DNA of 64,000 nucleotides from Phyto melanocephala (Eukaryota; Arthropoda; Insecta; Diptera; Rhinophoridae): assembly GCA_941918925.1 (NCBI GenBank), contig OW799233.1, positions 46,089,341-46,153,340 of the forward strand. The letters run 5' to 3'. The notes beneath the pieces were generated by a model, which ran no database searches, was not told the origin of the DNA, and saw only the letters and a list, made by a program, of their open reading frames with translations. The position numbers were made by a program, and so were the translations under genes. Numbering within the stretch: the stretch's first letter is position 1; every line of letters starts with the position of its first letter. Positions 1-10,027 of this stretch are shown in pieces.

Positions 1-135
1 AGCAAAAAATTTACATTATTATTCACAAACAATTTAAAAACATTTATTACACATTATTAAAACAGAGGCTTTTATCGAAAATTGATTTTAAAAACCTTAA
101 ATTAATAAAAAAAAAATAATAAAAATAATACGAAT

Positions 136-190
136 ATTGTTTTATTTTCATGTTTGTACTAGTTGAACCCGGTTCGCATTGCTGGCACTA
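136..190 (+). repeat. terminal fragment of the ACTAG(C/T)..ACCCGG repeat family
   Basis: The bases around 158-180 read ACTAGTTGAACCCGG followed by a CGxxTTGCTGGC-like stretch. The same kind of terminus begins the elements at 6541, 30171 and 34197 and, inverted, ends the one near 22150. Only the terminus is visible here; no body or 3' end follows. The rest of 1-277 is AT-rich intron with no recognisable content. Confidence 0.35.
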
Positions 191-690
191 ATTATATTTT
201 ATAATAGACTCTGATATCGTTTTTAAGTTGATGTTAGTTACAATCTTTTTCAAATTTCTCTTTCTGTCATGTACCTAAAGGGTGTTTCAGTAAGAATGCA
301 CTTCTTCATTTTAAAATAAAATCACGTATTTTTGGAGATGTATTTTATAGGTTGTGATTTTTTTATAGGGTTCTAAAGAAGACATATTACGATTCAGTAT
401 GGAATAAAATATTCATTAAATAGTCCCCACGGTTATGATGACAACCCATTACATTCTTCATGACATTTTCCATGACTTCTTCACAAAGACATGGCCGTGT
501 TAAGCCGATGACGAGTTGGATTTCGGATTTGAGCTCAAGAATTGCTACTGGTTCATTCTCATAAACCTAGGATTTCACAAACCCTAAAGAAAAAATCACA
601 CAACGTTAAATTGCATGAGTTAAGGGGGCCAGTTGATGTCAGAATTTCTTAAGAGAATTTGTTGTTTAGATTTGAAATCGTTGTTGTTTT

Positions 691-876
691 GTGCGCTATA
701 TTGCCGGTGGCACTCGTCTTGCTAATACCACTTATTGTCCAGATTTCTACCGTTCAAGATTACAAGAACTCCGCTATCATGTTGCTATAGTCAATGCTGT
801 GGACAGTGACTACAATTTTGGCCTCGACTTAAAAAAGTGTGGTCTTATCAGGCCGCCTGACGTACCACTCAGATAA
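691..876 (+). other. Unassigned coding-like fragment inside mariner element A
   Basis: An open frame of about 61 codons, with GTG as its first codon and TAA at 874-876, is richer in GC than its surroundings and has a protein-like composition (for example GGTRLANTTYCPDFYRSR and GLDLKKCGLIRPP). No start codon in a good context, no polyadenylation signal and no convincing splice sites are visible. It sits where the middle of the element A transposase should be, on the opposite strand, and does not match a mariner transposase in any frame I read. It could be a captured or retroposed exon or a scrap of another transposon. I do not recognise the protein. Confidence 0.3.
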
Positions 877-940
877 AAATATGCTTTTTCATTGTATAAG
901 ATAAATTTTTCGATAATTCGTATCGACTTGATATAAAGGG

Positions 941-1860
941 TGTTTTTTTAAGCCCGATAGAACTTGAAATTGTAAAAAATAACACAAAAAATTAAATTGT
1001 AATCAAAATTTTTTTTTTATTCGAAAGATCAATACGTGACATTAACATTTGAAAATGATTTCGGGCATATGGGCACCGCGACTGTTCTTGACGAAGCGCA
1101 TTCTGGACGTCCAATTTTATCGCAAAATTGTGTTCAGCGATGAGGCAGGCGCATTTTTGGCTTAACGGGTTTGTTAATAAGCAAAATTGCCGCATATGGA
1201 GTGAGACCAATCCACAGGAGACCCTACAGACTCCATTACATCCAGAAAAATGCACCGTTTGGTGCGGTTTTCACGCTGGTGGCATCATCGGACCTTATTT
1301 CTTCAAAAATGAGGCCGGAGCTCGCGTTACGGTCAATGGAGATCGTTACCGCACCATGATCAATGATTTTTTGTTTGAAAATATGGATGACATTGATCCG
1401 GAGGAGATGTGGTTTCAACAGGATGGCGTTACGTGTCATACGGCGAACGCAACCATCGACTTATTGAAATCAAAATTTGGCGATAAGTTGATTTCGAGAA
1501 ATGGACCTGTCAATTGGCCTCCAAGGTCGTGCGATTTGACACCTCTCGATTATTTCCTGTGGGGCTACGTGAAGTCACTGGTTTATGCTGATAAACCAGC
1601 AACAATTGACGCCTTGGAGGCCAGCATTGTTCGTGTTATTCGTGACATACGGCCAGCAGTGCTCGAAAAAGTGGCCCAAAATTGGACGTCCAGAATGCGC
1701 TTCGTCAAGAACAGCCGCGGTGCCCATATGCCCGAAATCATTTTCAAACGTTAATGTCACGTATTGATCTTTCGAATAAAAAAAAAAATTTTGATTACAA
1801 TTTAATTTCTTGTGTTATTTTTTACAATTTCAAGTTCTATCGGGCTTAAAAAAAAAACAT
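941..1860 (+). mobile_element. DD41D (rosa-like) mariner element B with ~180-bp inverted ends
   Basis: The first ~179 bases (941-1119) are a near-perfect inverted copy of the last ~184 (1677-1860). The shared sequence includes the outer terminus, the polyA-rich 3' untranslated part and the last ~25 codons of the transposase gene. The left end therefore does not hold the usual left terminus and N-terminal coding region; it is an inverted duplicate of the right end. The inverted arms flank an internally truncated transposase gene. Outside the arms the bases are TA-rich (TATAAAGGG on the left, CATTATAACC on the right), so the exact duplicated TA is uncertain. The element is inserted within mariner A. 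Confidence 0.8.
1128..1754 (+). pseudogene. Truncated DD41D mariner transposase
   Basis: This frame encodes the catalytic half of a Tc1/mariner DDD transposase, the nuclease and strand-transfer enzyme of cut-and-paste transposition. Visible blocks are AHFWLNGFVNKQNCRIW, then HPEKCTVWCGFHAGGIIGP, then the second Asp in WFQQDGVTCHTA, and the third Asp in RSCDLTPLDYFLWG. There are 41 residues between the second and third Asp, which is the DD41D spacing. The first Asp (SDEAHF block) is put out of frame by a 4-bp duplication: the DNA reads GAGGC-AGGC-GCAT at 1139-1154 where GAGGCGCAT is expected. The N-terminal helix-turn-helix region is absent because the left part of the element was replaced by an inverted copy of the right end. 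The last codons lie inside the terminal repeat. Not functional. Confidence 0.85.
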
Positions 1861-2383
1861 TATAACCATTAAACGATTTGTCAGTATTTTTAATGGTCGG
1901 CAGATTTTAGCTCTTGAATAAGCTAAATTTTGTACGCATGAAAATGGAGGTCTTTTGTAAAAATTTGCTGCATATTGCTTCATGAAAGTTGTTGAGAACG
2001 ATGACTCATTAATGTTTTCGGGTTTTCGGCGACACTATCATTTACAACGGCAATGTAACCATGAGATTGACCGGTGCTTTGACGCACAAGTGTCGTACTG
2101 CCAATAACCAACCCAGTTTCTTAAAACCGTTTCACGTCTCTTCAAATAAATGCACTTTCTTGACTAAGCATACTTCAAAGTAAGCGAGCGGTTTCTGCAA
2201 AATTCTAAACTGTTTTTTAATAAGTTTTCATAACTATAATGCGTTGTTCTTTTAAAAAACACTTCCTTCTTAATAATTTGAATAAACATGTATGACAGCT
2301 GCAAAATTTCACAATTGCCACTTGAACAGAAGAGAAAAAAAATACAAAAAATATAGAAAGTACTTTTTACTGGACAGCCTTAA

Positions 2384-3644
2384 CCCTTTGACGACCAGAG
2401 GCAAACATACTTGCCCAGGGGTTTTCATCATATAATTGTTTCAGTAGAAGATCGAGTAAATTTGTTTAAAACTGGTTTTACAGCAGACGATAGTGGCAAC
2501 ACAAACGTAGTAGGTGGTAGGTTATTATCTGCCCCCATTTGCCCGCTAGGTGGCCTCAAAGTTGGTCAAAAAGTCAAGTTGCTTTAGAGGGGTAGTGTGG
2601 AGAGAGCGTAGGATGCATCTGTCTAAAACTAAGGCATATTTTGGCGGCACCTCTTACCTTTTAAAAAATATATTAGCGAGGTTTGTGTAAGTTTCGTGCT
2701 GCCCACAACTTTGCCAAACTTGTTTGGCAAGTATGTTTGCCTGTGGGCTGAAACGGAAAAAAAGGCACCTAAAAATAACCAAATGTTTGTTGTTTATTTT
2801 CATCATTATATGTATGTCTGAGTATACAGTTTTAAATTTTTTGGTGCATGTCTGTTTATAATTGTTAATGATGAAATTCAATTGAACAAAACGGATTTTA
2901 TTTGTTATTGTTTTAAGTTGCAAGCTTTTTTTGCGCTGCTTGTGTCTTCGTTTTCATTCACTAATTATTCGAAATCAATCAGAGCAGACGTATTTCGTGC
3001 ATTACTATTTATTATATTATTATATATTATTATATTATTTCTAGTGTTATTTTTGATTAAACAGTGTTAAGTAAGGATCAAATTGAACAACTTTTGCTTT
3101 GCGACAGCAGTGACAATGGGGAAGAAGCTGCTACACATATGGATGAAGATGATATTATTTTTCTAGAAAATGACGCTATGGAAATCCAAGAGGATAAACC
3201 GATAGAAATTGTTATCGAAGGCAATAATCCCGTAGAGTTTTCTGTAATTAAAAAGGTCCGCATTAGTCGTAACCCGTTACCAGTTGCTGTAAAGGCTGAT
3301 CCAATTGCAACGACTTCTAATGCCTTAGTTATACTAGAAAAGCCAACACTTTTTATACCACCAGAGAAGACTTTCCGGTTCAGAGAGACGAGTGCCTATA
3401 AAAGCCCAGTTTTTACTAGATTTCAGGATTGCACTTATGAATATTCCCAAGTTCTAATATTTTGTTCTTGGATAAAAAATTCCCTTTCAACCCAGAGGCA
3501 ACTATATTTGCCAAGTAAAATTAGGGACAAAGAGAGGGCCTAGTGGGCCAAACTTTTTTTACGTACCTATTATTGGTGCATATATTATGAAAATACAAAA
3601 AAAGAAAAAATCGCTTCAGTAGAAAAAGTCCGGTCGTCAAAGGG
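2384..3644 (+). mobile_element. Non-autonomous piggyBac-type element
   Basis: Termini are CCCTTTGACGACC at 2384 and its exact inverse GGTCGTCAAAGGG at 3632-3644. Both are directly flanked by TTAA (2380-2383 and 3645-3648), the target duplication diagnostic of the piggyBac superfamily. Inside the left end is the palindrome-like GGCAAACATACTTGCC (2400-2415). An exact inverse copy lies at 2726-2741 and a diverged direct copy (GGCAACTATATTTGCC) at 3497-3512, so the element has repeated subterminal sites. At 1.26 kb it is shorter than autonomous piggyBac elements (roughly 2.5 kb), and no catalytic DDD domain is seen. The left TTAA coincides with the right edge of mariner element A. Confidence 0.85.
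3064..3543 (+). CDS. Acidic N-terminal remnant of a piggyBac-type transposase
   Basis: An open frame of 159 codons begins at a GTG (no upstream ATG in frame nearby) and ends with TAG at 3541. The first ~60 residues are rich in Asp and Glu (EQLLLCDSSDNGEEAA, DEDDIIFLEND), as is typical of the disordered N-terminus of piggyBac-family transposases. Residues ~60-125 look like a linker. The last ~30 residues are encoded by the right end of the element. The DDD catalytic core and the cysteine-rich C-terminal domain are absent, so this cannot be an active transposase. An AG just before the frame (ACAG at 3061-3064) could be a splice acceptor. The assignment rests on the flanking piggyBac termini more than on the residues. 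Confidence 0.5.
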   Translation: MLSKDQIEQLLLCDSSDNGEEAATHMDEDDIIFLENDAMEIQEDKPIEIVIEGNNPVEFSVIKKVRISRNPLPVAVKADPIATTSNALVILEKPTLFIPPEKTFRFRETSAYKSPVFTRFQDCTYEYSQVLIFCSWIKNSLSTQRQLYLPSKIRDKERA

Positions 3645-3648
3645 TTAA

Positions 3649-6079
3649 TATTCATACATTTATTTATTCCCCCGTTATGGCAGCATTTTAAATAAGATTG
3701 TATTTATGTTTTTAAATCAATCCTGTAATTTTTGAGCCAATTGAGTTCGAAAATGCAGGTAGACAGAGAAGAAATATAATGTTTACTTATATTCTGGATC
3801 GTTGAATATATACACTGTCATCAAAATTAAAACAAAAACTGTATATGAAGTTTTTTACAATCCTAATATTTACATTAAAGATTATATAAATTAAGTGTTG
3901 CCTATTTTAAGGGGTTATTGCGAATAGTTAGTTTTAGAAAGCATTTAATCATGCTTTTTTCAGCAAACTATTTTTAAACATTTATAATTTGAATTCCAAT
4001 TTAAAGTCTATTTTCTTTGATTTCTGTTTAAATTCAATTTTATTTTTCATGCTCTAGTTCTGCCTCTTTATGCAATAAACTTAATATCATGGCAGTATTT
4101 CTTATAAAGTTTTTTTTTGTTTCTTCTTTAATTTACACTTCTCAAATTTATCTACAAATTCAATTCAATCTTCTCTATACGTTTCCGTTTCAATTCGTGT
4201 TGCATTTAAAAAAAATTTTTTTTTTTCTATTATCCGGACACACATGCAGATGTGCTGAATAGTGATGAAAGATGGCAAGTATTCAAATAAAAAAAAAAAA
4301 TTCAAATCAAATAAGAAAAACAATAACAACTATTTAAAATTTGCTACTATTGAAGAAAGTTGAAAAATGAAAATTATGATGAAAAATGGGGGAAAAAAAT
4401 TTTATGCTTAAAGAAGTGAAAAGTTGTTGACACTAAAAAATATAAAAATATTTTTTTATTTCTTATTTTAAATCTTTAATTAAGGAATATTATATTATTG
4501 AAGTTAAAAAGGTATTTGGGGATTTTTTTTATAATATTTTTAAAGTTTTTTTTTTTTTAAGTAAGTCAGCAATTGGGCACAATTTATTATGGGCTAATTC
4601 ACAAGAGCCCTTATTGCCGTAATGCTGATACAATAATTATATTTTTTTTATTTTTATTTATTTTTAATTTATGTCATTATAATCAACACTTCGGACTTAA
4701 TATGAATATACCGGGGAAAAAATATTATACAGCCTAGTTTAAGGCGAAATCATGATAAACTTACTGCTGGTAATTTAAATATTTAAGCAAAACTTTGCCT
4801 ACACTTCTTACCAATGACGTTGTAATATTTGTAAAGGAGTTCGTGTTTATTGTAAATGAAGGTTGTATAAATGATATTATTTTCTGTGATAAAGCACAGG
4901 TAAACTTAAATTTTGCCCTTCTTTGCCATTTTTATTATTTTATTTTTTTTTTGCAAAAAGATCAATTGAAAATTAAATTTTAAATTCTACATGCACAAAA
5001 TGAGCGAGTAAATAAACCAAGTCTTTTGTAAAAAACATTGAAGTATGTATGTGTGTGTGTGCGTGTTTTTTTCTCATTGTAACAAACCCTATAAATGGTT
5101 TTAATATTATAATAAATACATAATAAAAACTTCATTTCTTTTTAACGTTTTGCCACAAATAAAAGCAAAGTACAACAATACCAAATAAAAGCCCATAAAG
5201 AATTTTTACCCAAAAATTTAACAAGCACAACTACTACAACGAAAGAATAGCAGAAATACCCATGAAAACAACAAAACAAAAACAAAAAAATCTTGCCACA
5301 AAAAAAAAAGGGAAAACACAAAACAATTTTGAAAAATAATACAACATAGTACTCTTGTAAATGTTGCAACAATAAATCCCTCGACATTTAACGGTCCTGT
5401 TGTGCTGTTCAGTAACAAAACAATAAAGACATTTGCACACATACTTATGCATATACAAAACGATACTTGGATACATTTAACTCGTTGGCTATAATACAAA
5501 CTATTTAAAATCAATTGGATAGAGAAGGTGGTAAACGGCAAAGCGCAAATAATAATGCGGAAGTACTGGGTTGTTACTATTCAAGGATTTCGTTTAAGGT
5601 TCGATTTATGTTTAGGTTATTTTTCCCATTTCAATTTTATTTGTAGTTGTAACTATATTCTTTTAATATTTCAGTTTGATTTGTTTTTCATACTTAAGGT
5701 TGCTAAAGTGGACATTGTTTGTAAAAGTGCAAAAAGTATTATTCTTTAAATTAGTTCGTAGTTTTTGAATTGTTTAGTTTAAAGTCCAATTTAAGGTTAA
5801 TTATATAGACTAGTCCACAGTGTACTCTACTTTCTTAGTTTCTGAATAGTTTAGTTTAAAGCCCAATTTAAAGTTAATTATATATACTAGTGCACATTTT
5901 ATTCTATAGTTAATGCTATAATTTATTGCGAAGTCTAAATGCCCAGTATATGCTACTCAGTTAGTCTAGGAGTTGCGGTTTCAAATTTCCCAAAGGCTCT
6001 GGTCTGTTACACGGGCAAATGATATTCATTCATCAGCTTGGTTAATTAAACTGTGACTATTCATTTGCTAATGTATCGC
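3649..6079. other. AT-rich intron sequence, no gene recognised
   Basis: Intronic DNA with long A/T runs. The open frames here are low-complexity and unconvincing. The one structured feature is a diverged tandem duplication of ~78 bp: 5761-5829 and 5838-5907 share GTTTAGTTTAAAG, CCAATTTAA and TTAATTATATA.ACTAGT. Short TG-rich runs occur at 5047-5062. Confidence 0.5.
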
Positions 6080-6319
6080 AATATATCGACCCCTGTGTTC
6101 GAAATTATCGTATGAATTGATTCACATCCATTATCATCCATCTGCTGATAAAATTTTATACCGAAAACTGTTTTATTTGTAGAGATAACACTGTGCATAT
6201 TTTATCGTATATAACCGTGTTATTTACGTTTTTATTTATTTAAAAGTAATAAAAACGCTCTCCTGTAAAATTTTGCTTTTGTAACATACGATAATTTCGC
6301 GCACAGGGGTCGATATATT
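6080..6319. mobile_element. Miniature inverted-repeat element (~240 bp)
   Basis: Left arm 6080-6114 begins AATATATCGACCCCTGTG and continues to ATTATCGTATG. The right arm 6285-6319 is its inverse with a few mismatches (CATACGATAATTTCG...CAGGGGTCGATATATT). The middle is AT-rich and non-coding. No clear target duplication is visible beyond TA-containing edges. The structure is that of a non-autonomous DNA transposon of unknown superfamily. Confidence 0.6.
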
Positions 6320-6540
6320 AAGGTCACAACTCAAAATTTTCCCACTTATGCCAACTGCAGCAAACATTTACTTGTCATCATTATCTTTTATAACTAACAA
6401 ATTTTTTTTGCTAGTTGCATTACATTAAAAACAGTTCTTTTGTCACTCCTGAAAATTGGAGATTTTTGAGTTGTCACGTTATTGAAGTTATAAAAAAAAA
6501 ATTGATACTCCAAAGTCTACATGCTAGTCTATTTTATAGT

Positions 6541-7361
6541 CTACTAGCATTAGCCGGTGTGCTTCGCCACCTCCATCGTAATGAAATAAAAATTTTATAG
6601 TTCAAAAATATATTTATTTTGCAAGTGCCACGCCCACTATTACTAAAGCATCCATTTCTTATCACAATAGTCATATAGGTGTTAAAGCTTCTCGTGCAAA
6701 ATTTGGGTACTCTTACTATTATCGCTTCCCAGATATACGCATTTTTGTATTTAATTCATATGACAGGTGCCACGCCCACTATTACTAAAGCATAAATTTC
6801 TTATCAAAATAGTCATATAGATGTCAAAGCTTCTCGTGCAAAATTTGGGTACTCTAACTGTTATCGCTTCCCGAATATACGAATTTTAGTATTCAATTGC
6901 TATGAGAGCTGCCACGCCCACTATTTCTAATGTACCCATTTTTTCCAGAAATGTTTATGTGGGTGTCAAAGTTGCTCTTACAAAATTTTAGTACTCTAAT
7001 CGATATCGTTTTCCAAATATACGAGGTTTAGTATTTAATTCATGTGGCCACGCCTGCTATTGAAAGTCCGCCCATTTTTTACGTAAATGTTCATGTGGAT
7101 GTCAAAGTTTACCGTACTTAATTTGAAGAATCCAGCTGCATTAACTTTCGTGATTTAAAATATTTAGTACTTATTCTTTAATAGGGCGTAGCATCCCGCC
7201 ACTTACAATTTCAAACCAAAGTATAGCCTATAGTTCCTTCCAGACATACAGAAAGATTCTGTGAAAATTTCAAGGAAATCGGTCTAGCCGTTTAACCGCC
7301 TATAAAGCACAAACAAACATACAAACATACAAACACACAATGATTTTTATATATATAGATA
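6541..7361 (+). mobile_element. Repeat element with four ~140-bp GCCACGCCC tandem units
   Basis: It begins ACTAGCATTAGCCGG and ends in a TATATATAGAT-like tail preceded by AAACATACAAACACAC. The body has four tandem units starting about 6621, 6766, 6908 and 7047. Each opens with GCCACGCCC (or GCCACGCCT) and has AAAATTTxxGTACTCTAA in the middle; the fourth is the most diverged. After the units comes GAAATCGGTCTAGCCGTTT, a segment also present in the elements ending near 34424 and 49515. No coding capacity is seen. The shared ends and the tandem body suggest a non-autonomous family that also includes 30171-31048; the class is uncertain. Confidence 0.6.
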
Positions 7362-7813
7362 TTAAAGAATTGACCTGTTCCAGTGAGCAAAGGCTCAAAT
7401 TAATAAAATCCACTCACAGCCGTGATTTCTTAATATTCTTTTTTTTTAAACATGAAAATTGTCTATATAAATACACACTGATTGCTGTATTCATTACAAA
7501 AAAAAATTGTATTTTATTAAAACTCGACTTCATTTCATCACTATCGTTTTCTCTATATAAACGAAAATTCAACGCAATAAAAAGTAACACGTACAGAATA
7601 TTAAGGCAACCAGCAAACCTTTGCGTATTAAACTATATTATGGAAGTACGCTGGTTTTGATAAAGTAAAACCTTTTCTAACGAACAGCTTGGATGGATGT
7701 ACGTAAAGAAAATGTATGATTGGTATGATCGTTATCTAAGAAAAACCTATTGTGATTGGATTATATAATTGTAGTTTAGGAATTTTATTATAATCATTAT
7801 AAATTAACAAACA

Positions 7814-8602
7814 GTATTATGCAAGGTCTATTAAATAAGGTCTGTTCAACTAATCAGCTGATCGTTTTTTTGCTCCCCTATGTTTACTACTCGCAGTTGT
7901 CAAAATTTGTTTACCTTTTTAGGGCGACATTTATGTTTTTCAATTTTTCAATCTTATGATTGATAATTTTTCAACTTATGAATATATTTCCGAGCCGGAC
8001 ATGTTGGTAAAAGGCATTTCTGTACCCAAGGACTGAGCCACACCAACAGCTATAGCAGCCTTGCCATTACTTGGCTCACAGGCCAAGAAAATACAACGAT
8101 TAGCTATTTTGCCTTCACGCACCATTTGTACAACACCAGCAGCGAAACGAGCATCTTTCTGGCCCAACATACCTTGTGAAACAGCACGCTTCTTCAAGAC
8201 ATCGTCTAGACTTCTATTTTATCTTTATCAGCCATATTATTAGCAAATATTTACTATTAACACAATTTATTTTTGTTGTCTTGAAAAAATTGTTAAACAA
8301 AATGAAAACACAAAATTTAATAGGCGTTGGGCATATTCATACAGGTATATGCAACGGCAAATTTGCCGTGCTGCTCTCTGTCAAATACCTCATAAAAAAT
8401 AATTTTTTATGCATAGAGTTTGACAGTAACGTTTCCAATCAGATGGACTGATAATTTCACCTGGATGAATTTTTTGGTATTTTAGTCAGCAGTTTTTGAC
8501 TACCTTAGAGTAATTTTACACTAACAAAATGCCCGTATATTTTTTTTGCTTTTTGTTTTTGTAGAGTTGCACAGACCTTATTTAATAGACCTTGGTATTA
8601 TG
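7814..8602. mobile_element. Non-autonomous DNA transposon carrying a reptin fragment (8-bp TSD included)
   Basis: The element proper is 7822-8594 (773 bp). Its ends are 29-bp inverted repeats that differ at one base, beginning CAAGGTCTATTAAATAAGGT on both strands. Exact 8-bp direct repeats GTATTATG flank it (7814-7821 and 8595-8602). An 8-bp duplication is known for P and hAT superfamily elements; the CA start and internal AAGGT are compatible with either. Next to the left end is AATCAGCTGAT followed by T-runs, a combination that recurs at 63336. Inside, on the minus strand, lies a captured fragment of a host gene; there is no transposase. The right part contains the palindrome ACGGCAAATTTGCCGT near 8351. 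Near-identical ends suggest fairly recent mobility. Confidence 0.88.
7976..8235 (-). pseudogene. Captured reptin (RuvB-like 2) gene fragment
   Basis: The parent protein, reptin, is an AAA+ ATPase of chromatin-remodelling complexes. The copy starts with ATG at 8235, giving MADKDKIEV. It then jumps to LDDVLKKRAVSQGMLGQKDA and runs on to MSGSEIYS, where a stop follows immediately. About 20 codons between the two parts are missing, probably by a deletion at a GTC microhomology, and this leaves an in-frame TAG at the junction. The Walker A loop, expected as GEPSTGKT, reads CEPSNGKA, so the nucleotide-binding Lys remains but the following Thr is lost. Everything after the Walker A region is absent. 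The fragment is clearly richer in GC than the surrounding intron. It lies wholly inside the transposon at 7822-8594 and is non-functional as an enzyme; it could still give rise to antisense or chimeric RNA. Confidence 0.88.
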
Positions 8603-9465
8603 TTTACTACAGTGTCTCATATAATCATAATATAAACTTATATGATCATAATGTATCTCATATTGTTGCAGATTTATTAGATTTACATTTTCATTAGTTT
8701 AATTTACAGAGATTTTATTTACATTCAGCATTTTCTTTGGCTGGTTGATTGACTAAGATGTTAAGAAGTACATAGCCGAAATTGTGTATCATGTGCGGCA
8801 TACTTTAAGTGGTTATATTTCATACATATTACTCAGATATTAATGTTTTTAATTTCAATGTAACGATATCTGAATATTCTAGTGTGTACGTTCGGGAACT
8901 GTTACAGAATGACACAATTAGATGTCACTATAAACAGTCGACCAGCACAGTAAGTTGCAGTAGTATAACAGTGGAGTTTGTATAAAGTTAATTTTGATAA
9001 TAATGGTGTTAAACGATAAGTGAAATAATAAAAAAAAGTACTGCTTGAGTAATATTCGAGTGTTTTTAAATAAACTGAGTCTCTACTATTTAATAACAGA
9101 AATTTCAAGTGTTATTATTTCAAGTGTTTTTATTTGCAATAAAAGGATCCCAGTTTTCTTAAAGGCAATCAACCAACATGTATAAAAGGTACTTCTCAAT
9201 AAGAGAATAAAATTGTAGTATGATACACTAAGAACACAAATTTATTTAAAATTATCGTAAAAGGCTTTTACACAACAATGAACATGATAAAAAATGATCA
9301 AAAACTTTTTACATATTAGCGTATAATCAAACTATAATCATATTCAACTATAAGATCGTCACTGTTAACTAAAAGAAATTTATGGTTTTGCTATTGCGAG
9401 CTATAACAAGCTAATCGTAATACTTTTTTAATTGTATTCAACACCTGATGTAAACTTCTCTCAAT
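8603..9465. other. AT-rich intron sequence
   Basis: No gene, RNA or repeat is recognised. Short open frames are of low-complexity composition. Confidence 0.4.
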
Positions 9466-9469
9466 AAAA

Positions 9470-10027
9470 ATAAGTAAGAATATTATATTTGGCATTACCG
9501 AATCTAATAATAATAATCTTCACCATCATGTACATCGCTATAGTGACCATATTGTAGTTAAGCATATATTTCAGTTTTAATTTTATATATTTTGAATTTA
9601 AATTTTTATATATTTTTTTCAAATTATTTTTTCCAATAACTTTGCCATTTACTTAGCGATTTTTCTAAAATATTTTCTATAGCCCTAAAGGCGTATCTTC
9701 AACTAGTAACAAACGTATTTTTATGGTAAAAATATGGTTAAAAAAGAGGCAGTCGTGATAATTTGATCCTATTTCAGAAATGTATAAAGCAATTTCGCTG
9801 AATATTGATATCATATACAGATCTGTGTAGCATGTGGGGTGGGGTGATTGTCTTTTAAAAGTTAATTTTAATTTATACACGGACAGAGGGACATTTTCTA
9901 TCGACTCACCTAATCATAGACTTTCAGCAAATATACACTTTAGGTACGAAGGGAATGAATTTTGCTGAAATAACAAACGGAATGACAAAGCTACAATTAC
10001 CCTGGCAATACAGGTGAAGGGTGTAAG
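9470..10027 (+). repeat. Degraded INE-1/DINE-1-like repeat
   Basis: The start (AAGTAAGAATATTATATTTGGC..ACCGAATCT..ATCTTCACCATCATG) and the end (CGACTCACCTAATCATAGACTTTCAG, GGAATGACAAAGCTA, TACCCTGG..GGTGAAGGGTGTA) follow the same order as the better copies at 20153 and 39114. It has many substitutions and a diverged middle, and is non-coding. INE-1/DINE-1 elements of flies are small Helentron-derived repeats; I base the family name on the CGGACAGA, CGACTC and GGGTCGGAA blocks. Confidence 0.5.

Larger units (their letters stand above)
278..2381 (-). mobile_element. Degraded DD41D (rosa-like) mariner element A, host of nested insertions
   Basis: The ends form imperfect inverted repeats: the left starts AAGGGTGTTTCAGTAAGAA at 278 and the right, read inverted from 2381, starts AAGGCTGTCCAGTAAAAAG. 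On the minus strand, 2290-1890 translates with several stops and frameshifts into a mariner N-terminal domain, with recognisable pieces such as NDSVAENPKTLMSHRSQQL and HAYKI-LIQELKSADH. From about 670 to 400 the minus strand gives the C-terminal end (GPLNSCNL, VMENVMKNV, CHHNRGDYL, ILFH), which matches the usual WPPRSCDLTPLD...GGHL-IIFH end of the family. The central catalytic part is missing. Element B (941-1860) and an unassigned GC-richer segment (about 672-900) lie in the gap. Clearly a dead element. Confidence 0.75.

Noticed and set aside
5142..5541. Overlapping minus-strand open frames rich in Phe, Val, Cys and Leu
   Set aside because: They arise from A-rich plus-strand sequence; hydrophobic low-complexity composition in three frames at once, with no gene signals.
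7976..8197. A functional small RuvB-like gene
   Set aside because: Truncated after the Walker A region, with the nucleotide-binding loop altered and an internal deletion with stop; it lies inside a transposon.
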